A stretch of DNA of 34,360 nucleotides, taken from NCBI RefSeq assembly GCF_000255655.1, contig NZ_JH636436.1, positions 1,021,948 through 1,056,307 on the forward strand, in the 5' to 3' direction. The translations under genes were made by a program, and so were the position numbers. The notes below the pieces were generated by a model. That model saw nothing but the letters and a program-made list of their open reading frames with translations, was not told the DNA's origin and did not search any database. The stretch comes from Schlesneria paludicola DSM 18645. GTDB lineage: Bacteria; Planctomycetota; Planctomycetia; Planctomycetales; Planctomycetaceae. Position 1 is the first letter of the stretch. Each line of letters opens with the position of its first letter. This document shows, one piece after another, positions 8,004 to 15,816 of the stretch.

Positions 8004-8075
8004 CTGTTCACAGCCCGAAGCGAGGGGGCAGGCAAATCTCCTTCTGGGCGGAGCCCGCCCCGTGTCTTCAACAGA
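8004..8075. mobile_element. short chimeric element, family B left end with family A right end
   Basis: The left part CTGTTCACAGCCCGAAGCGA and the following GGGGGCAGGCAAAT match family B. The right part, GGCGGAGCCCGCCCCGTGTC followed by TTCAACAGA, matches the right terminus of family A (compare 6875-6903). Only 72 bases remain, so it is either a recombinant or an internally deleted copy. Confidence 0.55.
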
Positions 8076-8159
8076 CCACCCTATTCTGCGCACCCTGAAG
8101 TTTCTTCACAGTGGCCTCGCGCCGAAATTGCCCGTGTGTCTATCCGTTGACGACGTGAG

Positions 8160-8233
8160 GCGGGCGCCGTGCTCGACACCCTGTCCTGGCGTTTGAGGTT
8201 GGGGCGAGTCCGGTTCTTATGATTTCAGCAGGT
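8160..8233. repeat. degenerate family A right end
   Basis: The segment TCCTGGCGTTTGAGGTTGGG followed by GCGAGTCCGGTTCTTATGAT and TTCAGCAGG resembles the right half of the family A element. The left half is not clearly recognisable. Confidence 0.45.
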
Positions 8234-8401
8234 TAATAGGTGTGAATCATGCTTGTGACATATGTCCATCAGTAGTCGTACTCCAGAAGCGTAGGCAAGA
8301 GTCGGGTTATTTCTGATGTGATCTATGCCTCTCACACAATGTTGTTGTATCACTTGATCTTCGTCGTTTATCGATCATCACGAGGGCTGCCGGTTGTCGA
8401 A

Positions 8402-8485
8402 GCCTGCGTGCCAGGCGTCTTGGCGTTCACGATGTCATGGCGGTTTTGAATCAAATCGGACCCAATCCCCGTGATTTCGATCGGT
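8402..8485. repeat. family A element, decayed copy
   Basis: CTTGGCGTTCACGATGTCAT followed by GGCGGTTTTGAATC is nearly identical to the interior of the 4791-4887 copy. The ends (GCCTGCGTGCCAGGC and CCCCGTGATTTCGATCGG) are mutated. Confidence 0.55.
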
Positions 8486-8695
8486 TGATCGCCCCGCTTT
8501 CTCCTGTAAGAAAAGGCGTGGTGCACGAATCCTTCCCACGGTGTTTCGCACTTACTGTGATGAATTTGTGTCCGTCTTCAATCAGTGAACGAGTGTCAGG
8601 TCTCGCTGCGTCTGTGAGTCGCAAGATTGGATAGAAGAAATCGGATGATTGCTCTTGCGGCTTCATCCCACTTAGAAGTTCACGAAAAGTGCGTA

Positions 8696-8811
8696 TGTCA
8701 AATTGACTGTCATTTTTTAGAAAAAGTCTTCTCTGCGAGAATGTCGACATTAGCGCTATCTTAAATTGTCAATAAACATAATTGACATTTATTGAAATAG
8801 ATTGGTAGTGT
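8696..8811. promoter_or_regulatory. AT-rich control region with repeated TGTCA motifs
   Basis: TGTCA or its complement occurs at 8696-8700, 8703-8707 (as TTGAC), 8708-8712, 8742-8749 (palindrome ATGTCGACAT), 8767-8771 and 8783-8787. Two of these form the exact inverted repeat TGTCAAT-N7-ATTGACA (8767-8787). Its right arm contains a consensus -35 TTGACA (8782-8787), followed after 18 bases by TAGTGT as a poor -10. The next gene is the DUF1559 gene 314 bases downstream. This looks like an operator-promoter arrangement, but it is an inference. Confidence 0.3.
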
Positions 8812-9124
8812 GAAATCTATCACATCTCATTCACGTGATCTCAATTGCTTCGCATTGATTTGCGAATCGCTATGGAACGATCTGCGTTTTCTTACTGAGG
8901 TCACGATTCACGTGGCAGAGCGTTTACGAGGGTCGCCGCATTTTCGTCGGCAGCGGTTTGCATAACTGGGATTGCCTCGCACGGTGCGGGCGCGTTCTCT
9001 GCGAAGAGGGTGCGTCTGTGTTCAACTCGTCAATGATTGTCTGTTGATTATTACCAAATCTCCGTCTGGTACTTCGCGATTTGCATGTTCTTGTGTTTTC
9101 CATGATTGGAAAGAAGGAATTCTC

Positions 9125-10171
9125 ATGAAATTGTCCCTGTCGAAGGCTTATCGCAACGGTTTTACGCTGATTGAATTACTGGTCGTGATTGCGATTATTG
9201 CTGTGCTGATTGCCTTGCTTCTTCCGGCCGTTCAGCAGGCCCGTGAGGCCGCGCGACGGACTCAGTGTCGCAACAATTTGAAGCAAATCGGGCTGGCACT
9301 CCATAACTATCATGACATTCACAATCGATTCCCTGCCGACGCCGTATGGTCTTATGCTCCGGGAACACCGAACGAGCAGCCGCGATGTTTTTCCTGGATT
9401 TGCGCCGTCTTGCCGCAATTAGATCAGGGCAACCTTTTCAATCAGATCAACTTTAGTGTGCCGATTTGGGCCCAAACAGATAGTTCGGGAAAGCTGCTAC
9501 GAGAATATATTTTTCCCGCGCTGCTGTGCCCGTCTGATCCGGGATATAACAAGCTGCCTCAATCAAGGAACAAGACAACAAACACGATTGTTCCCATGGG
9601 ATACAGCTGTTATGGCGTCTCGCAGGGCTATGACTGGTGGCAGCGGACCGATCAGCATGCGGGCATTTTCTCGTTGGGTTTATCGAATCCGATTGCGAAT
9701 ATTTCTGATGGCACGTCGAATACGATCATGGTGGGGGAGACTTGTTCACACAACTATACAGGCGGATCGGGGCTTGGCGGGAGCGGCAAAATCAGGTCGG
9801 GCAATGACGGTGTTTATCGAAGCTGTCTTGTGTCGGCACCCACGCACAGTGTGACACTTTCGGCCATTGGGGTCACGAAGGCGCCCGATGGAGGAAATCC
9901 TGAGTTCTGGTGGGAGGAGGCTCCTTACGCTTATGGGCCTTCTTATATGTCATTCTACGGAATGAATTCCGAATGGTACGCGGCTGCGAGCGTTCACACG
10001 GGTGGCGCGCAGTTCTTGATGGCGGATGGTGCCGTGCGATTTATCAGTCAGAATATTCAGTGTATCCCAGAGGGGTATGCGGGAAGTTTGGCGGCGCCCA
10101 TGGGGACTGTGTGGGAGTCACTGCACACCATGGCAGGGGGAACGACTGAGGTCATTCCCAGCGAGTTTTAG
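9125..10171 (+). CDS. DUF1559 pseudopilin-like protein
   Basis: 348 residues, with AAGGA 7 bases before ATG 9125. The N-terminus MKLSLSKAYRN precedes [20 protein letters not shown], a class III prepilin signal and membrane helix. [30 protein letters not shown], the conserved LLCPSDPG cysteine segment, ISDGTSNTIMVGE and the C-terminal FLMADGAVRFIS follow. This is the complete planctomycete DUF1559 domain order and length. The protein should be inserted in the inner membrane with its bulk outside the cytoplasm. It is followed after 96 bases by a small lipoprotein gene on the same strand, a recurrent pairing in this phylum, so the two are probably cotranscribed. Molecular function is not established. 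Confidence 0.95.
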   Translation: MKLSLSKAYRNGFTLIELLVVIAIIAVLIALLLPAVQQAREAARRTQCRNNLKQIGLALHNYHDIHNRFPADAVWSYAPGTPNEQPRCFSWICAVLPQLDQGNLFNQINFSVPIWAQTDSSGKLLREYIFPALLCPSDPGYNKLPQSRNKTTNTIVPMGYSCYGVSQGYDWWQRTDQHAGIFSLGLSNPIANISDGTSNTIMVGETCSHNYTGGSGLGGSGKIRSGNDGVYRSCLVSAPTHSVTLSAIGVTKAPDGGNPEFWWEEAPYAYGPSYMSFYGMNSEWYAAASVHTGGAQFLMADGAVRFISQNIQCIPEGYAGSLAAPMGTVWESLHTMAGGTTEVIPSEF

Positions 10172-10267
10172 TTGACGGCAATCTTGATTGGGCGAGGTCG
10201 GCGAATGCGGCCGGTTGTCTCGCCAGCGATTGGGGTTTACTTCACTAAAACTTTGGGGGTGTGTGGT

Positions 10268-10753
10268 ATGTTGCGTCCAGTTCAACTGTTGATCGTGTCG
10301 CTCGCGGTCGCGAGCCTGGGTTGTGGGAATTCGGGGCGTGTCAAAGTGTATCCGGCCAGTGGAACGGTCTCGATTGATGGAAAGCCCGCCCGTTCGGTGA
10401 AGCTGATTTTACAGCCGAAATCGATTGAGGCGAAGGCTCCCCCGGCCAGCGGCGCGGTGGCCGATGATGGCGGTTTTCGTCTCACGACCTATCAAAGTGA
10501 GGATGGGGTTGCCGAAGGAGAGTACTTTGTTCTGGTGAGGAGTGATCCCATGAAGATGGCTCCCGTGCCGACGACGGGCTCGCTGACGATTGAGATTAAG
10601 AGGGACTCGTCCGGACGAGTGGCTCCTTTGAAGCTGGATCTGGCATCCGTCAAAGGTGAGAAGCCAACGATCGGGGCGGCGTTGCCGACGCGCGGCGGCA
10701 ACAAGCCTGCCATGCCGAAGCTTGGGACAGGGATGTCGCCGCCGCCTCGTTGA
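10268..10753 (+). CDS. lipoprotein with carboxypeptidase regulatory-like fold
   Basis: 161 residues. ATG 10268 is chosen because it begins a lipoprotein signal: MLRPVQLLIVSLAVASLGC, with the lipobox A-S-L-G-C and Cys19 as the predicted lipidated residue. A GGGGG run about 8 bases upstream may serve as the ribosome binding site. The mature part shows VYPASGTVSIDGKPARSVKL followed by VADDGGFRLTTYQ and GVAEGEYFVLV. This is the beta-sandwich (transthyretin-like) pattern found in small planctomycete lipoproteins encoded behind DUF1559 genes. The C-terminal 25 residues are rich in Pro, Gly and Lys. It is likely an outer or periplasmic partner of the DUF1559 protein, but the partnership is inferred from position only. 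Confidence 0.85.
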   Translation: MLRPVQLLIVSLAVASLGCGNSGRVKVYPASGTVSIDGKPARSVKLILQPKSIEAKAPPASGAVADDGGFRLTTYQSEDGVAEGEYFVLVRSDPMKMAPVPTTGSLTIEIKRDSSGRVAPLKLDLASVKGEKPTIGAALPTRGGNKPAMPKLGTGMSPPPR

Positions 10754-10779
10754 TTTGAAGCGAAATTGACGTGATCGCG

Positions 10780-12300
10780 TCATGCGATTGCGTCGGTGGG
10801 GATCGACCGCGGTGCAGTGTCGAGTGCCCGCGCCCAGGCTTTCATAGCGCGACGGGAGGCTTCGGGGGTGTAAGCTGCATATCCGAGGATGAGGCCCGAA
10901 GGAAGGGGTGTCCTGGTGCTGTACCAGGCGACGGGATGGAAGGCGATTCCGGCCTTTGAGGCCGCCGCCATGGCGGCCTCTTGAGAAACACCGGTCGTGT
11001 GAGCGACCAGGTGCATGCCGGCTTGAGCAGGGGGGATGATCAGGGCGGTGCTCAATTCTTTCTGTGCGGCGTCGACCACCGCGGCCTGACGTTCGGCATA
11101 AAGAGTTCGCATCTGGCGGATGTGGCGGGCAAAATGTCCGCCATCAATGAAGTCGGCCAGAACCGCCTGTTCCAGCGGGGGAGAATGCCGGTCGGCCAGC
11201 CAGCGGGCAACTCCGAATGCCTCTGCCAGTCCAGGGGGAGCCACAAAATAACCGAGTCGCAGTGAGGGAAACAGGACTTTGCTGAATGTTCCCATGTAGA
11301 TGACCCGGCCCGATCGATCAAGACCTTGCAGGGCAGGAAGCGGGCGTCCCCCATACCGAAACTCGCCAGTGTAATCGTCTTCGAGAACCCATGCCCCGGA
11401 ACGTTCAACCCAGGACAGCAGTTCCAGTCTGCGTGCCAGGGGCATGGTGACGCCGGTTGGCCACTGACAACTGGGGCTGACATAAATCAGGCGCGGTGAC
11501 GGTAATGTTCGGGTTGCGGTGGCAATATCGAAACCGTCTTGATCCAGCGGAGCGGAAATGACCTCGGCTCCGATCATTTCAAGGACAGGGCGTGCGACCT
11601 TGTAGCCGGGATCCTCGAGCCAAACCCGATCACCGGGGTCGATCAGCAGACGGGCGATCAGGTCAATTCCCTGCTGGACTCCTGCGGTGATGACGATGTC
11701 GTCCGCCGTGCAGCGTACTCCGCGAGAGGCGCCCAAGTAGCCGGCCACTGATTCGCGCAGTGGTCGATATCCGAGTGGATCGACGCGTGCGAGCAGATCA
11801 CGCGGCAACCGCTTCTGCCGTCGCGTCGTCAGCCGTTCCCAAATTTCGCGTGGGAAAGCATCCAGTGCGGGAACGTGCGGACGGAAGGGAACCGGGCGCC
11901 CGCTGTCGAAGTTGATCAGGCGTCCAAACTCGGCGATCTTTCGTCCCTGGGCGGACAGGCTTGAGACGGCATTGCCGGTGGGTTTTGGTCCCTTTGGTTT
12001 TGGGGCATTTAAAAAACGCTCGGGTAGGGTTTTCGAAACCCGAGTTCCTGAACCGACGGTCGCGACGAGATACCCTTCGGATGTGAGCTGTTCGTAAACC
12101 GTGGCGACGGTGATCCGCCCGACACCCAGCGTCGCGGCCAGTCCCCGCGTGGAAGGGACTCGTTCATTTGGATGGAGCCGCCCTTCGAGGATGGCCCGCC
12201 GAAGCTGATCACGAAGCTGACTCTGAAGGGTTTCTGGGCCCTCGTGTGACAGCACGATTGAGTCGAGATCGAACCGTCGAGTACGCCCATTCGTCGTCAT
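10780..12300 (-). CDS. MocR-type regulator (GntR winged helix + class I aminotransferase-like domain)
   Basis: 506 residues from ATG 12300, which has GGAG 8 bases upstream; the longer in-frame extension lacks a site. Residues 14-85 are a GntR winged helix (LQSQLRDQLRRAILEGRL, then VPSTRGLAATLGVGRITVAT, then GYLVATVGSGTRV). Residues about 130-500 form a fold-type I aminotransferase domain with ITAGVQQGIDLIARLL, VSPSCQWPTG, LEDDYTGEF and the PLP-binding lysine at about 341 in TFSKVLFPSLRLGYF. MocR proteins use PLP or a PLP adduct as effector and regulate adjacent genes. This one is divergent from the AhpD-like gene across 124 bases, so it likely controls that gene and the cupin behind it. Confidence 0.93.
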   Translation of the reverse strand: MTTNGRTRRFDLDSIVLSHEGPETLQSQLRDQLRRAILEGRLHPNERVPSTRGLAATLGVGRITVATVYEQLTSEGYLVATVGSGTRVSKTLPERFLNAPKPKGPKPTGNAVSSLSAQGRKIAEFGRLINFDSGRPVPFRPHVPALDAFPREIWERLTTRRQKRLPRDLLARVDPLGYRPLRESVAGYLGASRGVRCTADDIVITAGVQQGIDLIARLLIDPGDRVWLEDPGYKVARPVLEMIGAEVISAPLDQDGFDIATATRTLPSPRLIYVSPSCQWPTGVTMPLARRLELLSWVERSGAWVLEDDYTGEFRYGGRPLPALQGLDRSGRVIYMGTFSKVLFPSLRLGYFVAPPGLAEAFGVARWLADRHSPPLEQAVLADFIDGGHFARHIRQMRTLYAERQAAVVDAAQKELSTALIIPPAQAGMHLVAHTTGVSQEAAMAAASKAGIAFHPVAWYSTRTPLPSGLILGYAAYTPEASRRAMKAWARALDTAPRSIPTDAIA

Positions 12301-12424
12301 CAAAGTGGCTCCATGTCTAATGGGGTAAGTGGATCTTTTCATGGTACCACAGCGACCTACAATCCCGACAGCAATCTGCAGCGTGTCTGCGAACTTCATC
12401 GTCTTCAATTGATCAGGAGAAACT

Positions 12425-12910
12425 ATGCAATCGCGTCTCGACTATACGAAAGCGGCCCCCGGGACCTTGAGGGCTCTGTTTGGGCTAGAGGTCTATCTCC
12501 ACGGTTGCGGTTTGGATCATGGGCTGTTGCACCTGATCAAGCTGCGTGCGTCCCAAATCAATGGTTGCGCCTACTGTATCGACATGCATTCCAAGGATGC
12601 CCGTGCCGCGGGCGAAACCGAACAACGGCTGTATCTGCTCGACGCTTGGCGCGAGGCTCCGATCTATACCGACCGCGAACGTGCGGCGTTTGCCTGGACC
12701 GAAGCGGTGACCAAGGTGACTGACGGCCATGTGCCCGACGAGGTTTTCGCGGAAGTTCGTGAACAGTTCAACGACAAGGAGTTGGCGGACCTTACGATGT
12801 CGATTGCCGCGATCAACGCCTGGAACCGGATGGCGATCAGCTTCCGGATGATGCCCGGCGCATACCAGCCGGGGCAGTTCGCGCACCTGTTCGAGAAGCA
12901 GCATCACTGA
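12425..12910 (+). CDS. carboxymuconolactone decarboxylase-family (AhpD-like) protein
   Basis: 161 residues. AGGAG lies about 5 bases before ATG 12425. The AhpD-type active-site motif is NGCAYCIDMH, with Cys48, Cys51 and His55, preceded by LIKLRASQI, as in the alkylhydroperoxidase D-like core of the CMD family. The remainder (ERAAFAWTEAVTKV, ELADLTMSIAAINAWNRMAI) is the usual helical scaffold. The CxxC and His suggest peroxidase or thiol-relay activity rather than true lactone decarboxylation. It is transcribed divergently from a MocR-type regulator and followed after 71 bases by a periplasmic cupin gene. MocR next to CMD proteins is a recurrent bacterial arrangement. Confidence 0.93.
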   Translation: MQSRLDYTKAAPGTLRALFGLEVYLHGCGLDHGLLHLIKLRASQINGCAYCIDMHSKDARAAGETEQRLYLLDAWREAPIYTDRERAAFAWTEAVTKVTDGHVPDEVFAEVREQFNDKELADLTMSIAAINAWNRMAISFRMMPGAYQPGQFAHLFEKQHH

Positions 12911-12981
12911 CGAATGTGTACCTGGACAGTTCCATGAATTCCGACGACGTTCCATCACTTTTCAGAATGGTAGGTTCACTC

Positions 12982-13428
12982 ATGCGCACCATAATCTCGA
13001 TCGCCCTTGGGGCGGCACTGGGAGCTGGCGGCTTCGCGTTGGCTCAACACGACAAACATGACAAACATGGCTCGGGCACGAAGGTCAAATCGCTGCTTGA
13101 GCGGGATGTTTCCGAGAAGATCGATGGCAAAGATGCGCGGGTTTCGATCGTCGAAGTCAGCATGAGTCCAGGGGGATCAACGCCACCGCATCGACACCCC
13201 GGCGCGGTTTTCGGCCATGTGTTGGAAGGGGAGTTCGAGACGCAGCTCGAAGGGCAGCCGCTGCAGAAACTCAAGACGGGCGACACCTTCTATGAGCCTA
13301 CCATGGCACTGCACGCGGTTTCGCGGAACCCGAGTCAAACCGGAAATACTCGGGTTTTGGCGGTGATCCTGCATCCGCGGGACGCCAAGGAGCTGGTACT
13401 TATCGAGACGCCAAAGGGGGCGAAGTGA
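12982..13428 (+). CDS. exported cupin-domain protein
   Basis: 148 residues from ATG 12982, chosen because it starts a clear signal peptide, MRTIISIALGAALGAGGFAL, with cleavage likely near A-L-A-Q. The mature N-terminus has a His/Lys-rich HDKHDKHG, possibly metal-binding. The cupin motif 1 appears as GGSTPPHRHPGAVFGHVLEG, with His-x-His and a downstream Gly-His in place of the usual Glu. Motif 2 appears as GDTFYEPTMALHAVSRN, with Pro, His and Asn in the expected places. It is likely a metal-binding small cupin outside the cytoplasm; the substrate is unknown. It follows the AhpD-like gene on the same strand and probably shares the MocR-controlled transcript. Confidence 0.88.
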   Translation: MRTIISIALGAALGAGGFALAQHDKHDKHGSGTKVKSLLERDVSEKIDGKDARVSIVEVSMSPGGSTPPHRHPGAVFGHVLEGEFETQLEGQPLQKLKTGDTFYEPTMALHAVSRNPSQTGNTRVLAVILHPRDAKELVLIETPKGAK

Positions 13429-13468
13429 CGTCAGCGAGCCACCGTGTTCGCGATTCTGTTTGTTCCGG

Positions 13469-13507
13469 ATGGCACTGCTCGGTTGTCTTTTGGTCGAGCA
13501 GTGCCAT
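13469..13507. terminator. bidirectional hairpin between convergent genes
   Basis: ATGGCACTGCTCG (13469-13481) pairs perfectly with CGAGCAGTGCCAT (13495-13507) across a 13-base loop. It lies between the convergent cupin and HPF-like genes, where a shared terminator is expected. There is no T-run on either side, so it may act as an RNA 3'-end stabiliser or a Rho-assisted stop. Confidence 0.5.
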
Positions 13508-13548
13508 GCAGCGGAATGAGGCCGCCAAGGTTCGTGTTGCTCAAGCGT

Positions 13549-13890
13549 TCAAGTCGGCTGGCCGCTGGCTGAAAGGCCTTTGATATCATCATGCCGGCCA
13601 AAGGTCGACGTCAGGAGTCGGAGCATTTTTTCGACCGCGCCCTTGGCCGCTTCGAATGGCGTTTGCGCATTGTGAGTGACGGCCACGGCGTCGAGCCCGG
13701 CAGGGCGGGCCTCTAGTGCACAACGATGGTCCACACCGCCTTTGGGGCCATTGACGTCGCTCAGGTGGACCTCCACGCGCGTGAGTCGTTCGCGGTATCT
13801 CGCCAGCGACGACTCGACCATCGTCGTGACCTCGGAGACGATCGCAGTCGACCCATCGACTCGCTTGTCTGTACTGACTTGGACCTTCAT
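13549..13890 (-). CDS. HPF/RaiA-like ribosome-associated protein
   Basis: 113 residues. GAGGTG lies 5 bases before ATG at 13890. The sequence MKVQVSTDKRVDGSTAIVSE, then LARYRERLTRVEVHLSDVNG, then DHRCALEARPAGLDAVAVTH and FEAAKGAVEKMLRLLTSTFG matches the beta-alpha-beta-beta-beta-alpha layout of the short HPF/RaiA (sigma-54 modulation) family. In particular it has the conserved R-V-E-V-H-L-S-D core. These proteins bind the 30S subunit and modulate ribosome hibernation in stress. This short variant lacks the C-terminal dimerisation domain of long HPF. It is convergent with the cupin gene across a hairpin. Confidence 0.88.
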   Translation of the reverse strand: MKVQVSTDKRVDGSTAIVSEVTTMVESSLARYRERLTRVEVHLSDVNGPKGGVDHRCALEARPAGLDAVAVTHNAQTPFEAAKGAVEKMLRLLTSTFGRHDDIKGLSASGQPT

Positions 13891-13987
13891 GAGAGCACCT
13901 CAAAAAATCGTCGTGAAACAAACAGGTGGGACCAAAAGATTATAGCAGGCCAGGAGCCCACAAAAAGCACGGTACATTTGTCCTCGC

Positions 13988-14109
13988 CGGTCACCGTCCG
14001 AAGGGGGGCGGCACATTTTCCCAGTTGAATTGAAATCTACAGTGCATCGACCAGGGCAACCCTTCCCTTTGCTGCGGAAAAATGAGCCAGCCCCCTGCCT
14101 GTGAATGGT
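13988..14109. mobile_element. inverted-repeat element family B, copy 2
   Basis: GGCGGCACATTTTCCCAGTT at the left and GAAAAATGAGCCAGCCCCCT followed by GCCTGTGAATGG at the right are the family B ends. The interior ATCTACAGTGCATCGACCAG is shared with the 14897-15022 copy, which differs by only a few changes. It has no coding potential. Confidence 0.65.
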
Positions 14110-14275
14110 TACGGATTCGTCTTCATTCGTGCGTCGCGAGACGGTTGGTCCTGATTGCAGGGATCGTGCTGGGATTTGCCCGATCGATAGCGGTCGCATT
14201 TGCCTGTGGAGTTCTCTGCATTCACGTCAGCGCACGCGCCTTGTCCCAAGCACGTCAGGCCGAAGCCCGATTGTC

Positions 14276-14355
14276 GTCAGGGTGGGGGCAGGTCACTTGG
14301 TTGTCGCGAAGTCGTGGCGTTCTTGAGTCTGCTTGGAGCCCGATCTGTGGGACTT
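14276..14355. repeat. decayed family A element
   Basis: GGGTGGGGGCAGGTCACTTG, then GTCGTGGCGTTCTTGAGTCT and GCTTGGAGCCCGATCTGTGG can be aligned along the whole 4791-4887 copy with scattered substitutions. It is an old relic. Confidence 0.45.
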
Positions 14356-14643
14356 GCTCGCGGATGTTTACTAGGTGTCGTTTGTGTAGTCGGTTGTAGG
14401 CGTTTGTTCATATTGCTCGCCGTTCAGGAGGGGCCGTGCACACGACGTGGTGCGAGGCAACCGGTTCGCTTCAAACATCGGGAATGCGGCGATCTGTGCA
14501 AGAAATGCAGAATTCCGCAGAAACACCTCAAGATAATCTCGGAACGCCCCGAAACTGTTACTTCTTTCCGTGAAACGAATGTCGGTGAGGTGGGGTATAA
14601 TATTTTTTCCAGTAGTGATCTGAGTCGTCTCTTATTTACCCGT

Positions 14644-14752
14644 CTATTGAAATCAGAGGATCAGGCACAATTTCCCCTTGGAATAGGCAGGGATGCGAAC
14701 AGGGCAATTCTGTTCTTTGCTGCGGGAACATGAGTCTGTCCTCGACCTGTGC
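14644..14752. mobile_element. chimeric element, family A-like left end with family B right end
   Basis: The left end TATTGAAATCAGAGGATCAG resembles the family A terminus (CTGTTGAAATCACGGGGACA). The interior and right end (TTCTTTGCTGCGGGAACATG, then AGTCTGTCCTCGACCTGTG) resemble family B. This is the mirror image of the hybrid at 8004-8075. Confidence 0.5.
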
Positions 14753-14896
14753 GCGGATGCCATTGCGCTGTAACCGTTCACGGTCCAATATGGAACCTGT
14801 CAGGTGGTGCGGTCCATTTGACGTTTCAGGCAGCGAGCTCCAGCCCCCCTTCGTTTCCATCAAGATTCCTCCAAAGAATCAGCAATTTCAGGGTCG

Positions 14897-15022
14897 CCGT
14901 TCCCAGCTCGAAGAGAGGGGGGCAGGCACAAATTCCCGGCTCATGGGAATCCGCAGTGCATCGACCAGAGCAACCCTTCGCTTTACCGCGGAAAAATGAG
15001 CCAGTCCCCTGCCTGTAGACGG
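14897..15022. mobile_element. inverted-repeat element family B, copy 4 (126 bp)
   Basis: The left end is CCGTTCCCAGCTCGAAGAGA followed by GGGGGGCAGGCACAAATTCC. The right end is CCGCGGAAAAATGAGCCAGT followed by CCCCTGCCTGTAGACGG. The length equals copy 1 (126 bp). It ends 33 bases before the ATG of the HExxH gene, so the promoter of that gene must lie inside or upstream of the element. Confidence 0.7.
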
Positions 15023-15055
15023 TTACGATTTCAGGGCCTATTAAGGAGTCGCGTG

Positions 15056-15703
15056 ATGACAGTGAGTGCGCAGCGAAAACAAGATATGATTCAGATGGAG
15101 TACGCCAGCGGGTTTCTGAAGGCGCTGTACTCTGAAAAAGTCTATACACAAGAGACTTATAACTATTCAGGTGTTACCTGTTACATTTTCAAGGGAACGA
15201 CCGATGCGGGCTCGGCAGAGAAGCTCGTGGCGTTCAAGGCGGCGCTGACGTCCGTGGTCGAGTTCGGTTTCACTCCCCCACCTGTGATGCGTGTCTACTG
15301 TATGAGTTCTGGGAATGTGCAGAACCGAGTCTTTACGCGTGATCCTGGTTGGAACGCGATTTATTACATCACTCTGGGGCCCACGACTTGTACCCCCAGC
15401 AGTGTGGCAAGTATCTCAAACTCCGTTCACCCGGGATTCACGAAAGGGCATGTCACCTGCATTCACGAGCTTGGGCATGTTTTGCATGCGGCACGATTGG
15501 GTGAGAATTTTCTAGCGGTCAATGCCGAAGGCGGGTGTACGGGCGCTCCGAGTGGTGCGAACGCGGTTCAGGTCAGTGGCTATGCTGGCGGAGCCAAGAA
15601 GGAATTCGTCGCCGAAACGTTTGCCGGAATGGTCATTGGCAGGACCTACAGCGCCGAAGTGATGAAGGAGTACAGGTTGTACAACGGCCCTGAAGTCGGC
15701 TGA
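15056..15703 (+). CDS. HExxH zinc metallopeptidase-like protein
   Basis: 215 residues. AAGGAG 7 bases before ATG 15056 chooses this start over an upstream frame that translates the repeat element. The motif CIHELGHVLHA puts His137, Glu138 and His141 in a zinc-binding HExxH helix. About 40 residues later KKEFVAETFAGMVIG offers Glu183 or Glu187 as a third ligand, as in gluzincins and anthrax lethal factor-like (ATLF) domains, where E-F-F-A-E-x-F is common. No signal peptide is visible, so the protein is cytoplasmic or delivered by another route. It carries several cysteines (42, 82, 112, 135, 161). There is no partner gene; the convergent neighbour is unrecognised. Enzyme activity and the ATLF comparison are inferences. 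Confidence 0.7.
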   Translation: MTVSAQRKQDMIQMEYASGFLKALYSEKVYTQETYNYSGVTCYIFKGTTDAGSAEKLVAFKAALTSVVEFGFTPPPVMRVYCMSSGNVQNRVFTRDPGWNAIYYITLGPTTCTPSSVASISNSVHPGFTKGHVTCIHELGHVLHAARLGENFLAVNAEGGCTGAPSGANAVQVSGYAGGAKKEFVAETFAGMVIGRTYSAEVMKEYRLYNGPEVG

Positions 15704-15816
15704 AAGAAAATCGTTCAGCGAGCCGCGAGGCGGGCGGACTCCGTTTCATCTGCAACGGGTGTTTTGGTTGGGATGACCCGACGCTGGCCTCACGCTTTCT
15801 GCGAGGGGGGAATGAG

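Larger units (their letters stand above)
7878..9124. other. long gene-free region with decayed repeat elements
   Basis: About 1.25 kb with no credible gene. The open frames found on both strands lack ribosome binding sites and overlap repeat ends. Contents: a chimeric element (8004-8075), two family A relics (8160-8233 and 8402-8485), and an AT-rich segment with TGTCA motifs (8696-8811) that probably belongs to the control region of the DUF1559 gene at 9125. Confidence 0.6.
13891..15055. other. repeat-rich region without a credible gene
   Basis: About 1.16 kb. Open frames of 70-177 residues occur in three phases but are built from repeat ends, have no ribosome binding sites and are not mutually consistent. 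It contains elements at 13988-14109, 14276-14355, 14644-14752 and 14897-15022. The parts between them (14110-14275, 14356-14640) show nothing I can assign. Confidence 0.6.

Noticed and set aside
14082..14733. Plus-strand frames of 70-177 codons
   Set aside because: They are made partly of family A and B element sequence, with no ribosome binding sites and no recognisable protein features.
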